Positions 5,864 through 13,507 of a DNA stretch of 21,081 nt are shown piece after piece. A model generated the notes under the pieces. That model saw only the letters and a program-made list of their open reading frames with translations. It was not told the origin of the DNA and ran no database searches. The stretch's first letter is position 1. Each line of letters starts with the position of its first letter. The stretch covers positions 1-21,081 of the forward strand of contig CAYTYO010000013.1 in the NCBI GenBank assembly GCA_964441445.1, in the 5' to 3' direction. The DNA comes from XYB1-FULL-44-23 sp964441445 (GTDB lineage Bacteria; Patescibacteriota; Microgenomatia; CAZETR01; Amesbacteraceae). Both the position numbers and the translations under genes were made by a program.

Positions 5864-8707
5864 TTACAAAGGCACACTTACATCCACATATTGGAAAGTG
5901 GGTGAATACCCGTTATATGTCAGGCGTAACACATTGTCGACATATACCTCGAATGTCCCAATTTGGGGATGCCTAGCCACCATAATTGCCAATGTAGACG
6001 AAGTGGTCGTGAAGGAAATTGTCCGATCAGCCAAAGTTGTCGCTTCCGCTAATGATGCATTCCTACCGCTATTGGGAATTAAACTCCAACCGGTCGAATA
6101 GGTAAATCGGCTCGAATTGACCTCAGTAGCCACACCTCCGGCTTCAACAATTCCGTCAAAAACCGTGTATGTCTGAGTAGCATTATTAGGTCGGGATACT
6201 ATCCTTATCGCCCTGGAACTTGGTATTGGTGTGGGTGTCGGCATCACAGTGGGCGTAGGAGTAGGAATTGGTGTAGGTGTCGGAGTAGGCATCACTGTTG
6301 GAGTAGGAATGGGTGTTGGGGTAGGTGTTGGAACTTCAGTCGGAGTGGGGGTAGGTATTTCTGTGGGAGTAGGCGTCGGCATCACAGTAGGAGTTGGAGT
6401 AGGGATTTCTGTGGGAGTAGGTGTAGGAATTGGTGTAGGTGTCGGAGTAGGCATCACTGTTGGAGTGGGAGTTGGAGGAATCGGGGTTGGAGTTGGTGGG
6501 ACAGGTGTAGGCGTAGGCAGCGGTGTGGGAATTGGTGTCGGCTCAGGCGTGGGTGTAGGAGTAGGTGGAATAGGTGTCGGAGTTGGAGGAATTGGGGTTG
6601 GGGTAGGTATCACTGTTGGAGTGGGAGTTGGAGGAATCGGGGTTGGAGTTGGTGGGACAGGTGTAGGCGTAGGCAGCGGTGTGGGAATTGGTGTCGGAGT
6701 AGGACCGCTAGAGGGTAAATACTCAACCACCAATCTAGGGGCCTGCTGTGCATTCCCGTCAAAACTCCTCACCGATTTTCGTCCATATACCCCACCCGTA
6801 CCCCTCATAACTATTGACAATGAATTACCCGAAGTCCAATCCAACCTCTTTACCACTTCTTGGACAGAAGCCGTTACAGGCTGTAATTGATACCACGTGT
6901 TGGCAGTCCAACGTGTGTTTCCTGAATACGTGTTTCGTGCAGTTGTAGCTGTCCTAGTCGAAGGCAACGCAGCCGCCGAAAAGGTTAAACTGTCTCCGAC
7001 ATTTTCAGCATAGATCTCATATTGCATAGAAATCCATTGCGTGCTGGTCGCATAAACTTCAACATTCGCATTCAAAATGGTGGAGTTCTGCGGAATATTT
7101 ACCCCAGTAAACCTTGCGCCGGCATATTGTGTCGTATCACCACCCAGCCGCCAGGTCGTACTAGTCAAATATCCGGTAGATCCCTGTTGATGAACATCAT
7201 CGCTGGACCCGGTCACTGGAAAAGTCACGGTTACCGGAATTGGAGAAACTGTGGGTGTTGGTGTTGGAACAACAATGGGTGTTGGTGTTGGAATAACAAT
7301 GGGTGTTGGTGTTGGAATTATAGTTGGAGTGGGAACTACAGTTGGTGTAGCAGTAGGAATAATGGGTGTCGGAGTAGGTGTTTCAGTCGGTGTCGGAACA
7401 GTTGTGGGCGTAGGAGTAGGCAGTGGGTCAGAATTAAATACTTCTGCCCATGTATACGAAACCGGGTTTACAAACGGAGCCTCCGTGACTTGAACCGGGT
7501 TTTGACCCACAGTCCGGGCGTAGGCTATATCAAATGAAAGTGAACTTGGCCGCAGATAAACACTAAGCAAAGTCGGCCAGCTATTGGCATTTGCCAACTC
7601 TCCCAATAATGATTGGGCCTCAGCCAAATCAACTTTGTTATCGCCGGTACTCACCAATTCCGGCAACCTGGCTGTCATGATTGCCTGTCTCTGTAATGTG
7701 TTGTTCTGGCTGGGAGTACTTGTAGTTCGCTGCACAAAATGATTTGCCGCAAACACATAAGGATCCGTGGGGTTAGCTACCCGAACCTCTTGCCCATTAG
7801 AATCGGCCTCGATTACCTCAGACGTTTGGGGGCCTCTCGCCAACGGTTGGGATATTTGTAGAATAAAAGATCTCGTTCTTGGATGTGACACGACAATATC
7901 AAATACCTGGGACAATAAATCCCCTGTTCCGGCCGCATCCTCTAAAGACTGACGCACAATTAGCCCTGACGGCGTGTATTCACTTGCAGCATATTGGGTA
8001 TCAATCGCCCCATCCCCCACATTTGTAGTTAGTGCCAGTCCAGACTGGTTCATTCCTGTTCCCGGACCAATAAATCCTGGCCAACTTACTGCTGCATATT
8101 GCTGTTTTCCCGTGGGCGAATACGCTATTAATAATTGTTTATTCGCTGCATAACCGTTTACGGTGTCATATGGGAAATCCATATTCCGAGCCTGCAACAC
8201 AGAGAAATCACCCGCTGGCGGTCCCCATACGGCAAAACTGGTACAAGCCAAGCTCAACAGGCCAACATCGTACATCGTGTTCCATAATTTAAGGTCATCG
8301 GCCGTTAAATCGCGTCCCAGAGCATCAATTCTCATATCCGTTCCGGCCGCAATCATTCCGTCATACATCCCCAAAATCTCATCGTTATATCTGCCGAAAT
8401 TCATTTTAGTCCGCGTAAGTTCCAAAGCCGAACTCCAACCGCTGACATTCCCGCTAAGTAGCCTATCAATCAGGTATCTTTCGATCATCAGCATGATGTC
8501 ATTACCGATCAGATATCCCTGATCGTATCCCATCTGGTAATAGCTTCCTGACAACTGAAGAATTCTCTGACCTTCCTTTTCTATTATTCTACCTGTAGGA
8601 GTATAAGCTGATTTTATTGACAAAGCCCCAACCCCCACCATATTCACTGTTAGCCCAAAAATCACCAGGCTGGCAAAAAACCGACGAACGCCAATCATTG
8701 CTTTCAT
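5864..8707 (-). CDS. secreted C45-type Ntn hydrolase with Pro-Thr linkers and two beta-sandwich modules
   Basis: This protein has about 947 residues. A signal peptide (basic VRR then SLVIFGLTVNMVGVGALS) is followed by an acyl-CoA:6-aminopenicillanate acyltransferase/C45-like domain (about 35-420). The candidate autoprocessing site is LSLACTSFAV (Cys about 155, the future N-terminal nucleophile), followed by QARNMDF and GPGTGMNQSGLALTTN. A 60-residue Pro-Thr linker, a DNRLRE-like beta-sandwich (about 480-635) whose motifs include GARFTGVNIP, VQEVVKR and APRLVVEY, a second Pro-Thr linker of about 165 residues and a second beta-sandwich with VEAGG and FEVYVDNV complete it. C45 enzymes are amidases or acyltransferases; the substrate is unknown. 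The ATG at 8707 follows a TTGACA/TTAAAT promoter. A TTG at 8737 would put ten residues before the signal peptide and lie inside the promoter spacer. Confidence 0.85.
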   Translation of the reverse strand: MKAMIGVRRFFASLVIFGLTVNMVGVGALSIKSAYTPTGRIIEKEGQRILQLSGSYYQMGYDQGYLIGNDIMLMIERYLIDRLLSGNVSGWSSALELTRTKMNFGRYNDEILGMYDGMIAAGTDMRIDALGRDLTADDLKLWNTMYDVGLLSLACTSFAVWGPPAGDFSVLQARNMDFPYDTVNGYAANKQLLIAYSPTGKQQYAAVSWPGFIGPGTGMNQSGLALTTNVGDGAIDTQYAASEYTPSGLIVRQSLEDAAGTGDLLSQVFDIVVSHPRTRSFILQISQPLARGPQTSEVIEADSNGQEVRVANPTDPYVFAANHFVQRTTSTPSQNNTLQRQAIMTARLPELVSTGDNKVDLAEAQSLLGELANANSWPTLLSVYLRPSSLSFDIAYARTVGQNPVQVTEAPFVNPVSYTWAEVFNSDPLPTPTPTTVPTPTETPTPTPIIPTATPTVVPTPTIIPTPTPIVIPTPTPIVVPTPTPTVSPIPVTVTFPVTGSSDDVHQQGSTGYLTSTTWRLGGDTTQYAGARFTGVNIPQNSTILNANVEVYATSTQWISMQYEIYAENVGDSLTFSAAALPSTRTATTARNTYSGNTRWTANTWYQLQPVTASVQEVVKRLDWTSGNSLSIVMRGTGGVYGRKSVRSFDGNAQQAPRLVVEYLPSSGPTPTPIPTPLPTPTPVPPTPTPIPPTPTPTVIPTPTPIPPTPTPIPPTPTPTPEPTPIPTPLPTPTPVPPTPTPIPPTPTPTVMPTPTPTPIPTPTPTEIPTPTPTVMPTPTPTEIPTPTPTEVPTPTPTPIPTPTVMPTPTPTPIPTPTPTVMPTPTPIPSSRAIRIVSRPNNATQTYTVFDGIVEAGGVATEVNSSRFTYSTGWSLIPNSGRNASLAEATTLADRTISFTTTSSTLAIMVARHPQIGTFEVYVDNVLRLTYNGYSPTFQYVDVSVPL
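6231..6705. repeat. low-complexity tandem repeat encoding the long Pro-Thr linker
   Basis: About 475 bp of short degenerate units encode Pro-Thr-Pro-Thr on the minus strand and read as Gly-Val on the plus strand. An exact 89-bp direct repeat occurs at 6453-6541 and 6609-6697 (offset 156 bp), evidence of recent internal duplication. Linker length could vary between strains and could trouble short-read assembly. Confidence 0.9.
7243..7425. repeat. low-complexity repeat encoding the first Pro-Thr linker
   Basis: A second, shorter tract of Pro-Thr-Pro coding repeats, including three tandem copies of a 24-bp-like unit encoding PTPTPI(V/I)(V/I) around 7250-7315. It lies between the C45 domain and the first beta-sandwich. 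Confidence 0.85.
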
Positions 8708-8718
8708 CCTGAGTATGG

Positions 8719-8747
8719 ATTTAATCCTGTAATACAAACTTTGTCAA
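8719..8747 (-). promoter_or_regulatory. promoter of the C45 hydrolase gene
   Basis: A consensus -35 TTGACA (8742-8747) is separated by exactly 17 bp from TTAAAT (8719-8724). The ATG at 8707 is 11 nt further on, so the leader would be about 4-5 nt. It is the only promoter in the window with a perfect -35. The -35 starts just past the stop of the upstream dehydrogenase gene. Confidence 0.65.
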
Positions 8748-8759
8748 TAGGAAAGCCCT

Positions 8760-9497
8760 TTATTTAAGACCATAGCCGCCATCCACCACCAATACTTCCC
8801 CCGTAACATAACTGGCATCATCGGAGACTAAAAAAAGCACAGCTTTAGCCACCTCTTCAGGTTCTGCTATCCGCTTCAATGGTGTCTGCTGTCTAAACAA
8901 CTCAATCAACTCCTCGCCTGCCCCCTTCGTCATGTCAGTCATCACATTACTTGGTGCCACGGCATTCACCCGTATCGATGGTGCAAATTCTTTAGCAAAT
9001 GCTTTTGTCATTGTGATCAATCCACCCTTTGCACACGTATATGCCAAAACCGCCGCCGCTCCCAAATATCCGTAAACCGAGGTCATATTTACGATAGCCC
9101 CGCCATTATTTTTAAGCATTAATGGAGCAATCGCCTTAGTTACTAACCAGGCACTTGTTAGATTAATATCAACCGTTTTCCTCCAGGTATCACTATCTGA
9201 CTTCCAATCTCCCGGAATCAATATCTCACCAGCATTATTCACTAATATATCCACTCTCCCAAACCTTATTCTTGTTTGTTCCACCAACTCCTTCACTCCC
9301 CGCTCCGTGGAAACATCAGCCTGAACCAATAATGAGTTTTCCGCTCCGATACTTTGAACTACTTCCGTCGCTTCTGCCTTCTTCGATTTGTAATTAATCA
9401 CCACTTTGGCTCCTTCACTCGCCAGTAAAATTGCCGTCGCCCTGCCAATCCCCCTGGACGAACCTGTAACTACCGCCACCTTGTCTTTCAGTTTCAT
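8760..9497 (-). CDS. short-chain dehydrogenase/reductase, FabG-like
   Basis: This 245-residue classical SDR has the Rossmann motif TGSSRGIG (residues 11-18), NNAG (87-90) and the catalytic tetrad Asn112, Ser140, Tyr153 and Lys157 (YTCAK). It also has the C-terminal YVTGEVLVVDGGYG segment. It fits FabG-type 3-oxoacyl-ACP reductase or a sugar/alcohol dehydrogenase. No fatty-acid synthesis genes surround it, so the substrate is left open. The absence of an acidic residue straight after beta-2 (VVINYKSKK, with basic residues) suggests NADPH preference, which is an inference. The ATG at 9497 is 11 nt after a TATAAT. It stands between a membrane glycosyltransferase and the C45 hydrolase but has its own promoter. 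Confidence 0.93.
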   Translation of the reverse strand: MKLKDKVAVVTGSSRGIGRATAILLASEGAKVVINYKSKKAEATEVVQSIGAENSLLVQADVSTERGVKELVEQTRIRFGRVDILVNNAGEILIPGDWKSDSDTWRKTVDINLTSAWLVTKAIAPLMLKNNGGAIVNMTSVYGYLGAAAVLAYTCAKGGLITMTKAFAKEFAPSIRVNAVAPSNVMTDMTKGAGEELIELFRQQTPLKRIAEPEEVAKAVLFLVSDDASYVTGEVLVVDGGYGLK

Positions 9498-9508
9498 GAC
9501 TAGTCGTA

Positions 9509-9514
9509 ATTATA
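9509..9514 (-). promoter_or_regulatory. -10 element of the SDR gene
   Basis: TATAAT on the minus strand, 11 nt before the ATG at 9497, predicting a leader of about 4-5 nt without a Shine-Dalgarno sequence. Confidence 0.5.
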
Positions 9515-9538
9515 AACTAACACCAATTACAGGCAATT

Positions 9539-11008
9539 TTATTTCCGTCTCCACACTGTCAGACAACCGTAGGTTTTATCAAAAAAATAATTATCCCTGA
9601 CATAATCGCCAATTAAAGTTGCATCCCCCTCAATATCAACATCAGCCAGAATAAAACCGGTTTTTTTTAATTCAAGTTTCTTAAGCACCTCCGTTTCCAC
9701 CTCAGATGACAACACCCCAACATGCAGGTAGTCGTATCTGGTGGGATTTTTCCTATCCAAAACAAAGTAATATATCGGACTAAAACTATAAATAAACAAA
9801 TCGTCATTTCCGTTAGCGAACTTTGCAAAATACTTATCAATCGACTTTATTGTTTCCCGACTTTTGCTATCCATCCACACTTTAACCCTCGGCATACCGT
9901 TAAAATAATTCTGATTTGAAAGTGACGCGTTCCACCGGTAGTACTGCCGGTAAAGAGAACTGTACACTCCGCAAGCGGCAAATATCACCACTCCGAAATA
10001 AATCATTTTTTTCGGTTTACTAAAGCCTATCAAGGCTATTGGGGTTATCGCCAATAACGGCGTCAGATGCATATAGTCGGTCGTCGGCCGGATACCCAAG
10101 AAATAAAAACTCATCACCAGCCCGCTAAATACAAGTAATTTCTTATCCTTTCGCCAAGCACTTCCAAAAGACCAAACACCAATAATAACCGGGGTGAAAT
10201 ACAAAACAATTTTAAATAATTTTTGTATTACTGTACCCGGGTACTCCCATGGTAGCGGAGAGTTAAAAATGCCCTCTTGGCCTATCTTAACCATCGTCAA
10301 GAAAAAGAAATCGGAAAGGTAACGGGTTAAAGACTGAGTAATTACCAAATAAACCAATTGACTTATGATCACCAGGACATAGCCTGCTCCAAACCAAAAG
10401 ATGCCCGTTTTATTTCTGAATTCCCGTACCAACACCATCGCTGCTGCAATATCCAAAAGTATCGCTAATCCGAAATTCTGTTTAAAAATAAACACCCCAG
10501 CGCTTGCCACCCCAGCCCAAAACCAATATCGCCATCTTCCTGTCTTTACTGCCCCCATCCACAAAAAGGTCACTGCCAATAAACCAAATGTTATGCAAAA
10601 CATCACCGGCCAGACAAAATTAATATGCCCCGGACCCCAGACAACATAGCTCAAAATAATCCCCCCGATAATTAATTTATGGGTCCCCGTTCTTTTCCCT
10701 GCCCACATAATTATTCCCATCATCGCCATGGAATTAATCATCGCCACCACCCGTGATGCCAAAATATTTTTACCAAAAAACGTAAACGCCAACCAATTGG
10801 CATATATTGATCCAGGGTTATATACAATCTGGAAATCCCGATATGGGACCTCACCCTGCATCATCCGGTTACCTGCCTGTATCAACACACCCTCATCATG
10901 AGGTATAAACCCATGGCTGTGTACAAACGCCAAATAAACAAATATTGCCACCAAAAATAATCTTGGCACTATCATTCTCATGTCCAATCGGACTTTGACA
11001 TCCTTCAT
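9539..11008 (-). CDS. GT-C fold membrane glycosyltransferase (GT39/GT83-like)
   Basis: This 489-residue polytopic protein has roughly ten membrane helices. The first outside loop carries the Asp-Glu pair typical of GT-C enzymes (FIPHDEGVLIQAGNRM), followed by GEVPYRDFQ and NPGSIYANW. These enzymes transfer sugars from polyprenyl-phosphate donors to proteins, lipids or glycans on the outer face of the membrane. The C-terminal 120 residues are soluble and probably extracellular. The donor and acceptor are unknown; ArnT-like or PMT-like roles cannot be told apart. The ATG at 11008 is preferred over an in-frame TTG at 11017. A TAATTA at 11022-11027 could be the -10. It could glycosylate the Thr-rich secreted protein encoded two genes downstream, but that is speculation. 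Confidence 0.85.
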   Translation of the reverse strand: MKDVKVRLDMRMIVPRLFLVAIFVYLAFVHSHGFIPHDEGVLIQAGNRMMQGEVPYRDFQIVYNPGSIYANWLAFTFFGKNILASRVVAMINSMAMMGIIMWAGKRTGTHKLIIGGIILSYVVWGPGHINFVWPVMFCITFGLLAVTFLWMGAVKTGRWRYWFWAGVASAGVFIFKQNFGLAILLDIAAAMVLVREFRNKTGIFWFGAGYVLVIISQLVYLVITQSLTRYLSDFFFLTMVKIGQEGIFNSPLPWEYPGTVIQKLFKIVLYFTPVIIGVWSFGSAWRKDKKLLVFSGLVMSFYFLGIRPTTDYMHLTPLLAITPIALIGFSKPKKMIYFGVVIFAACGVYSSLYRQYYRWNASLSNQNYFNGMPRVKVWMDSKSRETIKSIDKYFAKFANGNDDLFIYSFSPIYYFVLDRKNPTRYDYLHVGVLSSEVETEVLKKLELKKTGFILADVDIEGDATLIGDYVRDNYFFDKTYGCLTVWRRK

Positions 11009-11035
11009 TTGAATCAAGTCATAATTAGATTTTCC

Positions 11036-11515
11036 CTAATTATCCTTTTTCACTTTCGCCCACAGCATCTTTCCCCATTTGCTCGCCCGCTCCACTTCGC
11101 CATCTGCAATAGGTCCCTCTTTTCCTTTTACAATAAACCCCTCCGGCGCCGCTATTAATTCTCCGCCTCTATTTTTCAATCCCTCCGCAATCTTCCCCGC
11201 CGCATACCCGATTGTCTTTATCAGCAGTCTTACTGCAAATACCTGGTCTTTTTCAGCCAGCCGGGTATCAAATGTTGCTACTTTAACGTTATTTAACCTT
11301 CCCGGGGAAAGTTGTTCTAAAAACTGTTTCACTCCGTTCATTGGTCTTCCGCCTTGGGTAGGTGAACCCACCACCAACAATTCAATGTCTTCCAGATCTT
11401 TATGCACCACATCATTCACCTGAAGACACATTGCTCCTTGTATGTTTTTACTTATTGCGACAGCTATCTTTTCTGTGTTTCCGTACTGTGACTCATAAAT
11501 GACTAGACTATTCAT
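11036..11515 (-). CDS. flavodoxin
   Basis: This 159-residue flavodoxin-like protein begins NSLVIYESQYGNTEKIA, the FMN phosphate-binding loop typical of short-chain flavodoxins. The other FMN loops are VVGSPTQGGRP and a FDTRLAEKDQVFA region. It carries electrons between redox partners, and no partner oxidoreductase is adjacent. The ATG at 11515 gives the usual MxxLVIYES start; a TTG at 11527 would add four residues (MKKF) and lies 6 nt after GATAAT. It follows the 52-residue Cys/His protein and the DUF1801 gene on the same strand, with little space, so the three may share transcripts. Confidence 0.9.
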   Translation of the reverse strand: MNSLVIYESQYGNTEKIAVAISKNIQGAMCLQVNDVVHKDLEDIELLVVGSPTQGGRPMNGVKQFLEQLSPGRLNNVKVATFDTRLAEKDQVFAVRLLIKTIGYAAGKIAEGLKNRGGELIAAPEGFIVKGKEGPIADGEVERASKWGKMLWAKVKKDN

Positions 11516-11529
11516 AAATTTTTTCAAAG

Positions 11530-11688
11530 TCAGATTATCCCCTTTTTTTTGATTTCTTCAAGAATTTTTCCGCCTAGTGGACGACATGTACAATTTGCGG
11601 CGTGATCCATGTGCCATTTAATCCTTTGGTCCAGAGTCGCATTCTTGGGCATTTTATTAGCCAGGTGCCAATCCTTATTAATATTCAT
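11530..11688 (-). CDS. 52-residue HxxxH...CxC small protein
   Basis: A complete short gene runs from ATG at 11688 to TGA at 11530. Its ATG overlaps the TGA of the DUF1801 gene (ATGA), a strong sign of coupling. The product starts MNINKDWHLANKMPKNATL, continues QRIKWHMDHAANCTCRP and ends KILEEIKKKGII. The His-x3-His plus Cys-x-Cys spacing (WHMDHAANCTC) could bind a metal ion, but two His and two Cys so close together is an unusual site. I recall similar short proteins next to DUF1801-type genes in other genomes but cannot cite a family. Being encoded between DUF1801 and flavodoxin genes, it might share a task with either. Cytoplasmic; no signal peptide or membrane helix. Confidence 0.75.
   Translation of the reverse strand: MNINKDWHLANKMPKNATLDQRIKWHMDHAANCTCRPLGGKILEEIKKKGII
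11534..11539 (-). promoter_or_regulatory. -10 element before the flavodoxin gene
   Basis: GATAAT on the minus strand overlaps the last codons of the 52-residue gene. It is 6 nt from the TTG at 11527 and 18 nt from the ATG at 11515. If it is used, it decides whether the transcript is leaderless (TTG) or has a leader of about 11 nt (ATG). Confidence 0.4.
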
Positions 11689-11990
11689 TTCTTTTTTTCT
11701 AGGTTCTGTTTCACTCGAAATTTTACTATTTCCCTCACTATATTAAATGGTACAGGTTTATCAATCGGAAATTTAATCGTCCCCTTCGAACATTCAAAGC
11801 CTGTCAGATCTTTTTTAAAAGTCTCAATTCCTGACGCTCCGGGGTAAAAACCTATGTGCTTTTTATAACCCCCGAAATGCACCAAATTCCCCCGCAGCCG
11901 GAAAGTAGGAATTCCGTATCTAATCGATTCCTCAGCCGCCGGTACAATCTCTTTTATCGTCCGCCTTAATTCTTCTAAAATAGTCTGCAC
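11685..11990 (-). CDS. DUF1801 domain protein (YdhG-like)
   Basis: This protein of about 101 residues matches DUF1801: LEELRRTIKEIVPAAEE, then IRYGIPTFRLRG, HIGFYPGASGIETF, and GTIKFPIDKPVPFNIV. DUF1801 has an SCP2-like/StART-like small alpha-beta fold of unknown function, and Gram-positive relatives are iron-homeostasis candidates. The start is uncertain. The GTG at 11990 is the first usual start, but the frame stays open upstream to about 12026 and encodes HEYISNYPPKV there, which resembles the family's usual N-terminus (xxEYIxxxPxxV). That stretch has no ATG, GTG or TTG. Only an ATT at 12009-12011 could serve. The stop TGA overlaps the ATG of the 52-residue gene. Confidence 0.8.
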   Translation of the reverse strand: MQTILEELRRTIKEIVPAAEESIRYGIPTFRLRGNLVHFGGYKKHIGFYPGASGIETFKKDLTGFECSKGTIKFPIDKPVPFNIVREIVKFRVKQNLEKKK

Positions 11991-11998
11991 CTTTGGGG

Positions 11999-12006
11999 GA
12001 TAATTA
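11999..12006. promoter_or_regulatory. possible overlapping divergent -10 elements
   Basis: Plus strand GATAAT (11999-12004) lies 13 nt before the ATG at 12018. Minus strand TAATTA (12001-12006) lies 10 nt before the GTG at 11990. The layout resembles the divergent promoter at 3764-3773 but the hexamers are weaker, and the start sites of both genes are uncertain. Confidence 0.35.
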
Positions 12007-12017
12007 CTAATGTACTC

Positions 12018-13145
12018 ATGGCTTTTGCGGCTTTCTCAACCGGTAAAATTGCAGCTAACGATGGCGGTCCCAACACCGGATTTTGGATCAAAGATAATAA
12101 AGTAACCTGTGTCAGCGTACTAAATCCTGAAACTAACACTGATAATTCTTTCCTCCTTTTTGATTATTCACCCGCCATTGGCCAAGCATTGGGAAAACCT
12201 TGGTCAATAGTTGAAAAGGGTAAGTGTTACCAAATAGACGCCACTGGTGGAAAAATATATCGAATTCCCCAAGTTGTGGGCAATGAAAAACAAACCTATT
12301 CTGTCTACTCCAACTTCTCCCCCACCGACAACATTAAATTTGATAAAAACATCGACCTACTCCACTGGAAATACGAGGGAATTGGTGTTTCTGAAAACGA
12401 TTTTCTACATTTCACAGGTCTCCATGCCGACAATCTCTTTCCCACTCGCTATCGTTTAGATCATCCTGTAATCAGCTTTTCTGTGGACGACGAAGAATAT
12501 TACGGAGCAATTCTTAACAATGAAACTTTTGGCCAGCTCTCCTTTTCATACCAAAAACTTGCCCAAGAGCTTGAAACCGCAATCCAAAATTGTGACATCC
12601 GCCAGCGGGTTGAATTTCAATTGGAAATTCGTCCGTCAAAAAAAGGTTCGGGTGAAAATCCTCTATATATCAAGTCCGTCATCTGGAAACTGGCCGATGG
12701 CAAAAATACTGTTTGGTCAAAGAGTAACCTCGATTTCAGAGACATTCCCACCTCCCTGGGTGTCATTAATACGTTAGGTTGTGGAAAAACCTTTTCGGAA
12801 TTTACCCAATCTCACCGTTCTGATTATTCAAACATCGATTCCCTCGCCCAACAAGTAATGACTTTATTCCCGAGTTTATCCGAAAGCACAATTACTCCAC
12901 GTGACCAAAACGACATTGCCATTATCGAAGCCTTTGCTACCGGCACCTACAACCCCCAACCTGAAATCACTTCCTCACCTCAAAAAACCGCTCCCCCCAC
13001 CTCTTTGGAGGAACCCACCATTGAAAGGAAAAATGAGCTTACCCTTCAGTCAAAACAACCGCTGTTGCAGCTTTACTTTTTCCTGCCCTTTCTTGCCGGT
13101 ATTGGCATTTCTATATACTTTTTGCATTGGAAAAAACGACCTTGA
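12018..13145 (+). CDS. putative surface protein with C-terminal membrane anchor
   Basis: I do not recognise the family of this 375-residue protein. Residues 1-300 look like a beta-rich extracellular domain with four Cys (near TCVSV, GKCYQ, NCDIR, LGCGK). Then comes a Pro/Ser/Thr-rich stretch (about 310-335) and a C-terminal membrane helix followed by WKKRP, the pattern of a C-terminally anchored wall protein, though no LPxTG is seen. A signal peptide is expected. From the ATG at 12018 only the short AFAAFS hydrophobic run is present. The frame is open further upstream and encodes a longer hydrophobic stretch (LWGIITNVL) but offers no usual start codon. The stop TGA overlaps the TTG start of the next gene (13142-13145), so the two are probably coupled. 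Confidence 0.7.
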   Translation: MAFAAFSTGKIAANDGGPNTGFWIKDNKVTCVSVLNPETNTDNSFLLFDYSPAIGQALGKPWSIVEKGKCYQIDATGGKIYRIPQVVGNEKQTYSVYSNFSPTDNIKFDKNIDLLHWKYEGIGVSENDFLHFTGLHADNLFPTRYRLDHPVISFSVDDEEYYGAILNNETFGQLSFSYQKLAQELETAIQNCDIRQRVEFQLEIRPSKKGSGENPLYIKSVIWKLADGKNTVWSKSNLDFRDIPTSLGVINTLGCGKTFSEFTQSHRSDYSNIDSLAQQVMTLFPSLSESTITPRDQNDIAIIEAFATGTYNPQPEITSSPQKTAPPTSLEEPTIERKNELTLQSKQPLLQLYFFLPFLAGIGISIYFLHWKKRP

Positions 13146-13507
13146 CACTTCTTGAACAAAAAATCCTCCTGTCTTTCTTAATTACCCTCTTATCCGAACT
13201 GGTAATCGTATCGGTAATTCAAAACCGTCAAAATTGGCGGTCAAATTTTATTGCGGTGTTTGCGATTAATTGCTTCACCCACCCTTTGGCAATTTATTTA
13301 CTGCATGTTCAAAATTTTCCCTACCTATTTGTAGAGTTTGGCATCCTCCTTATCGAGGCCTTCTGGTATAAATACCTATTCTCTCTCACCTGGGAACGAT
13401 CTTTCATTCTCTCAGCCGCTGCTAATATTTTTTCGATATTGCTAGGGGTCGGTTCAAGACAAGTCAATACTATAAATTCTAGGTTTTTGCGGCTACCAGT
13501 ACTATAA
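13142..13507 (+). CDS. polytopic membrane protein of unknown function
   Basis: This protein of about 121 residues has four predicted membrane helices (about 6-24, 35-53, 58-76, 86-106). It carries helix residues that recur in a family of small membrane proteins: SELVIVSVI, VEFGILLIEAFWYKYLF and SAAANIFSILLG (Glu, Glu-Ala, and Asn-x3-Ser-x3-Gly). No enzymatic motif is seen. The start is the TTG at 13142, part of a TTGA overlap with the upstream stop; a TTG at 13127 would add five residues. It forms a coupled pair with the anchored surface protein and may assist its insertion or activity. That is inference. Its TAA stop lies inside the TATAAT of the next gene. Confidence 0.75.
   Translation: MTLLEQKILLSFLITLLSELVIVSVIQNRQNWRSNFIAVFAINCFTHPLAIYLLHVQNFPYLFVEFGILLIEAFWYKYLFSLTWERSFILSAAANIFSILLGVGSRQVNTINSRFLRLPVL

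Noticed and set aside
6231..6890. Long plus-strand frame rich in Gly-Val repeats
   Set aside because: It is the reverse reading of the Pro-Thr linker of the C45 hydrolase. It has no promoter, and the repeat bias explains the open frame.
6231..7425. CRISPR-like array
   Set aside because: Units are short, adjoining and coding (Pro-Thr), with no spacers of constant size and no cas genes.
7251..7493. Second plus-strand Gly-Val frame
   Set aside because: Reverse reading of the first Pro-Thr linker of the same protein.
12003..12005. ATT start for the 12018 gene
   Set aside because: This ATT lies inside the only -10 box, so it could not be in the transcript made from that box.
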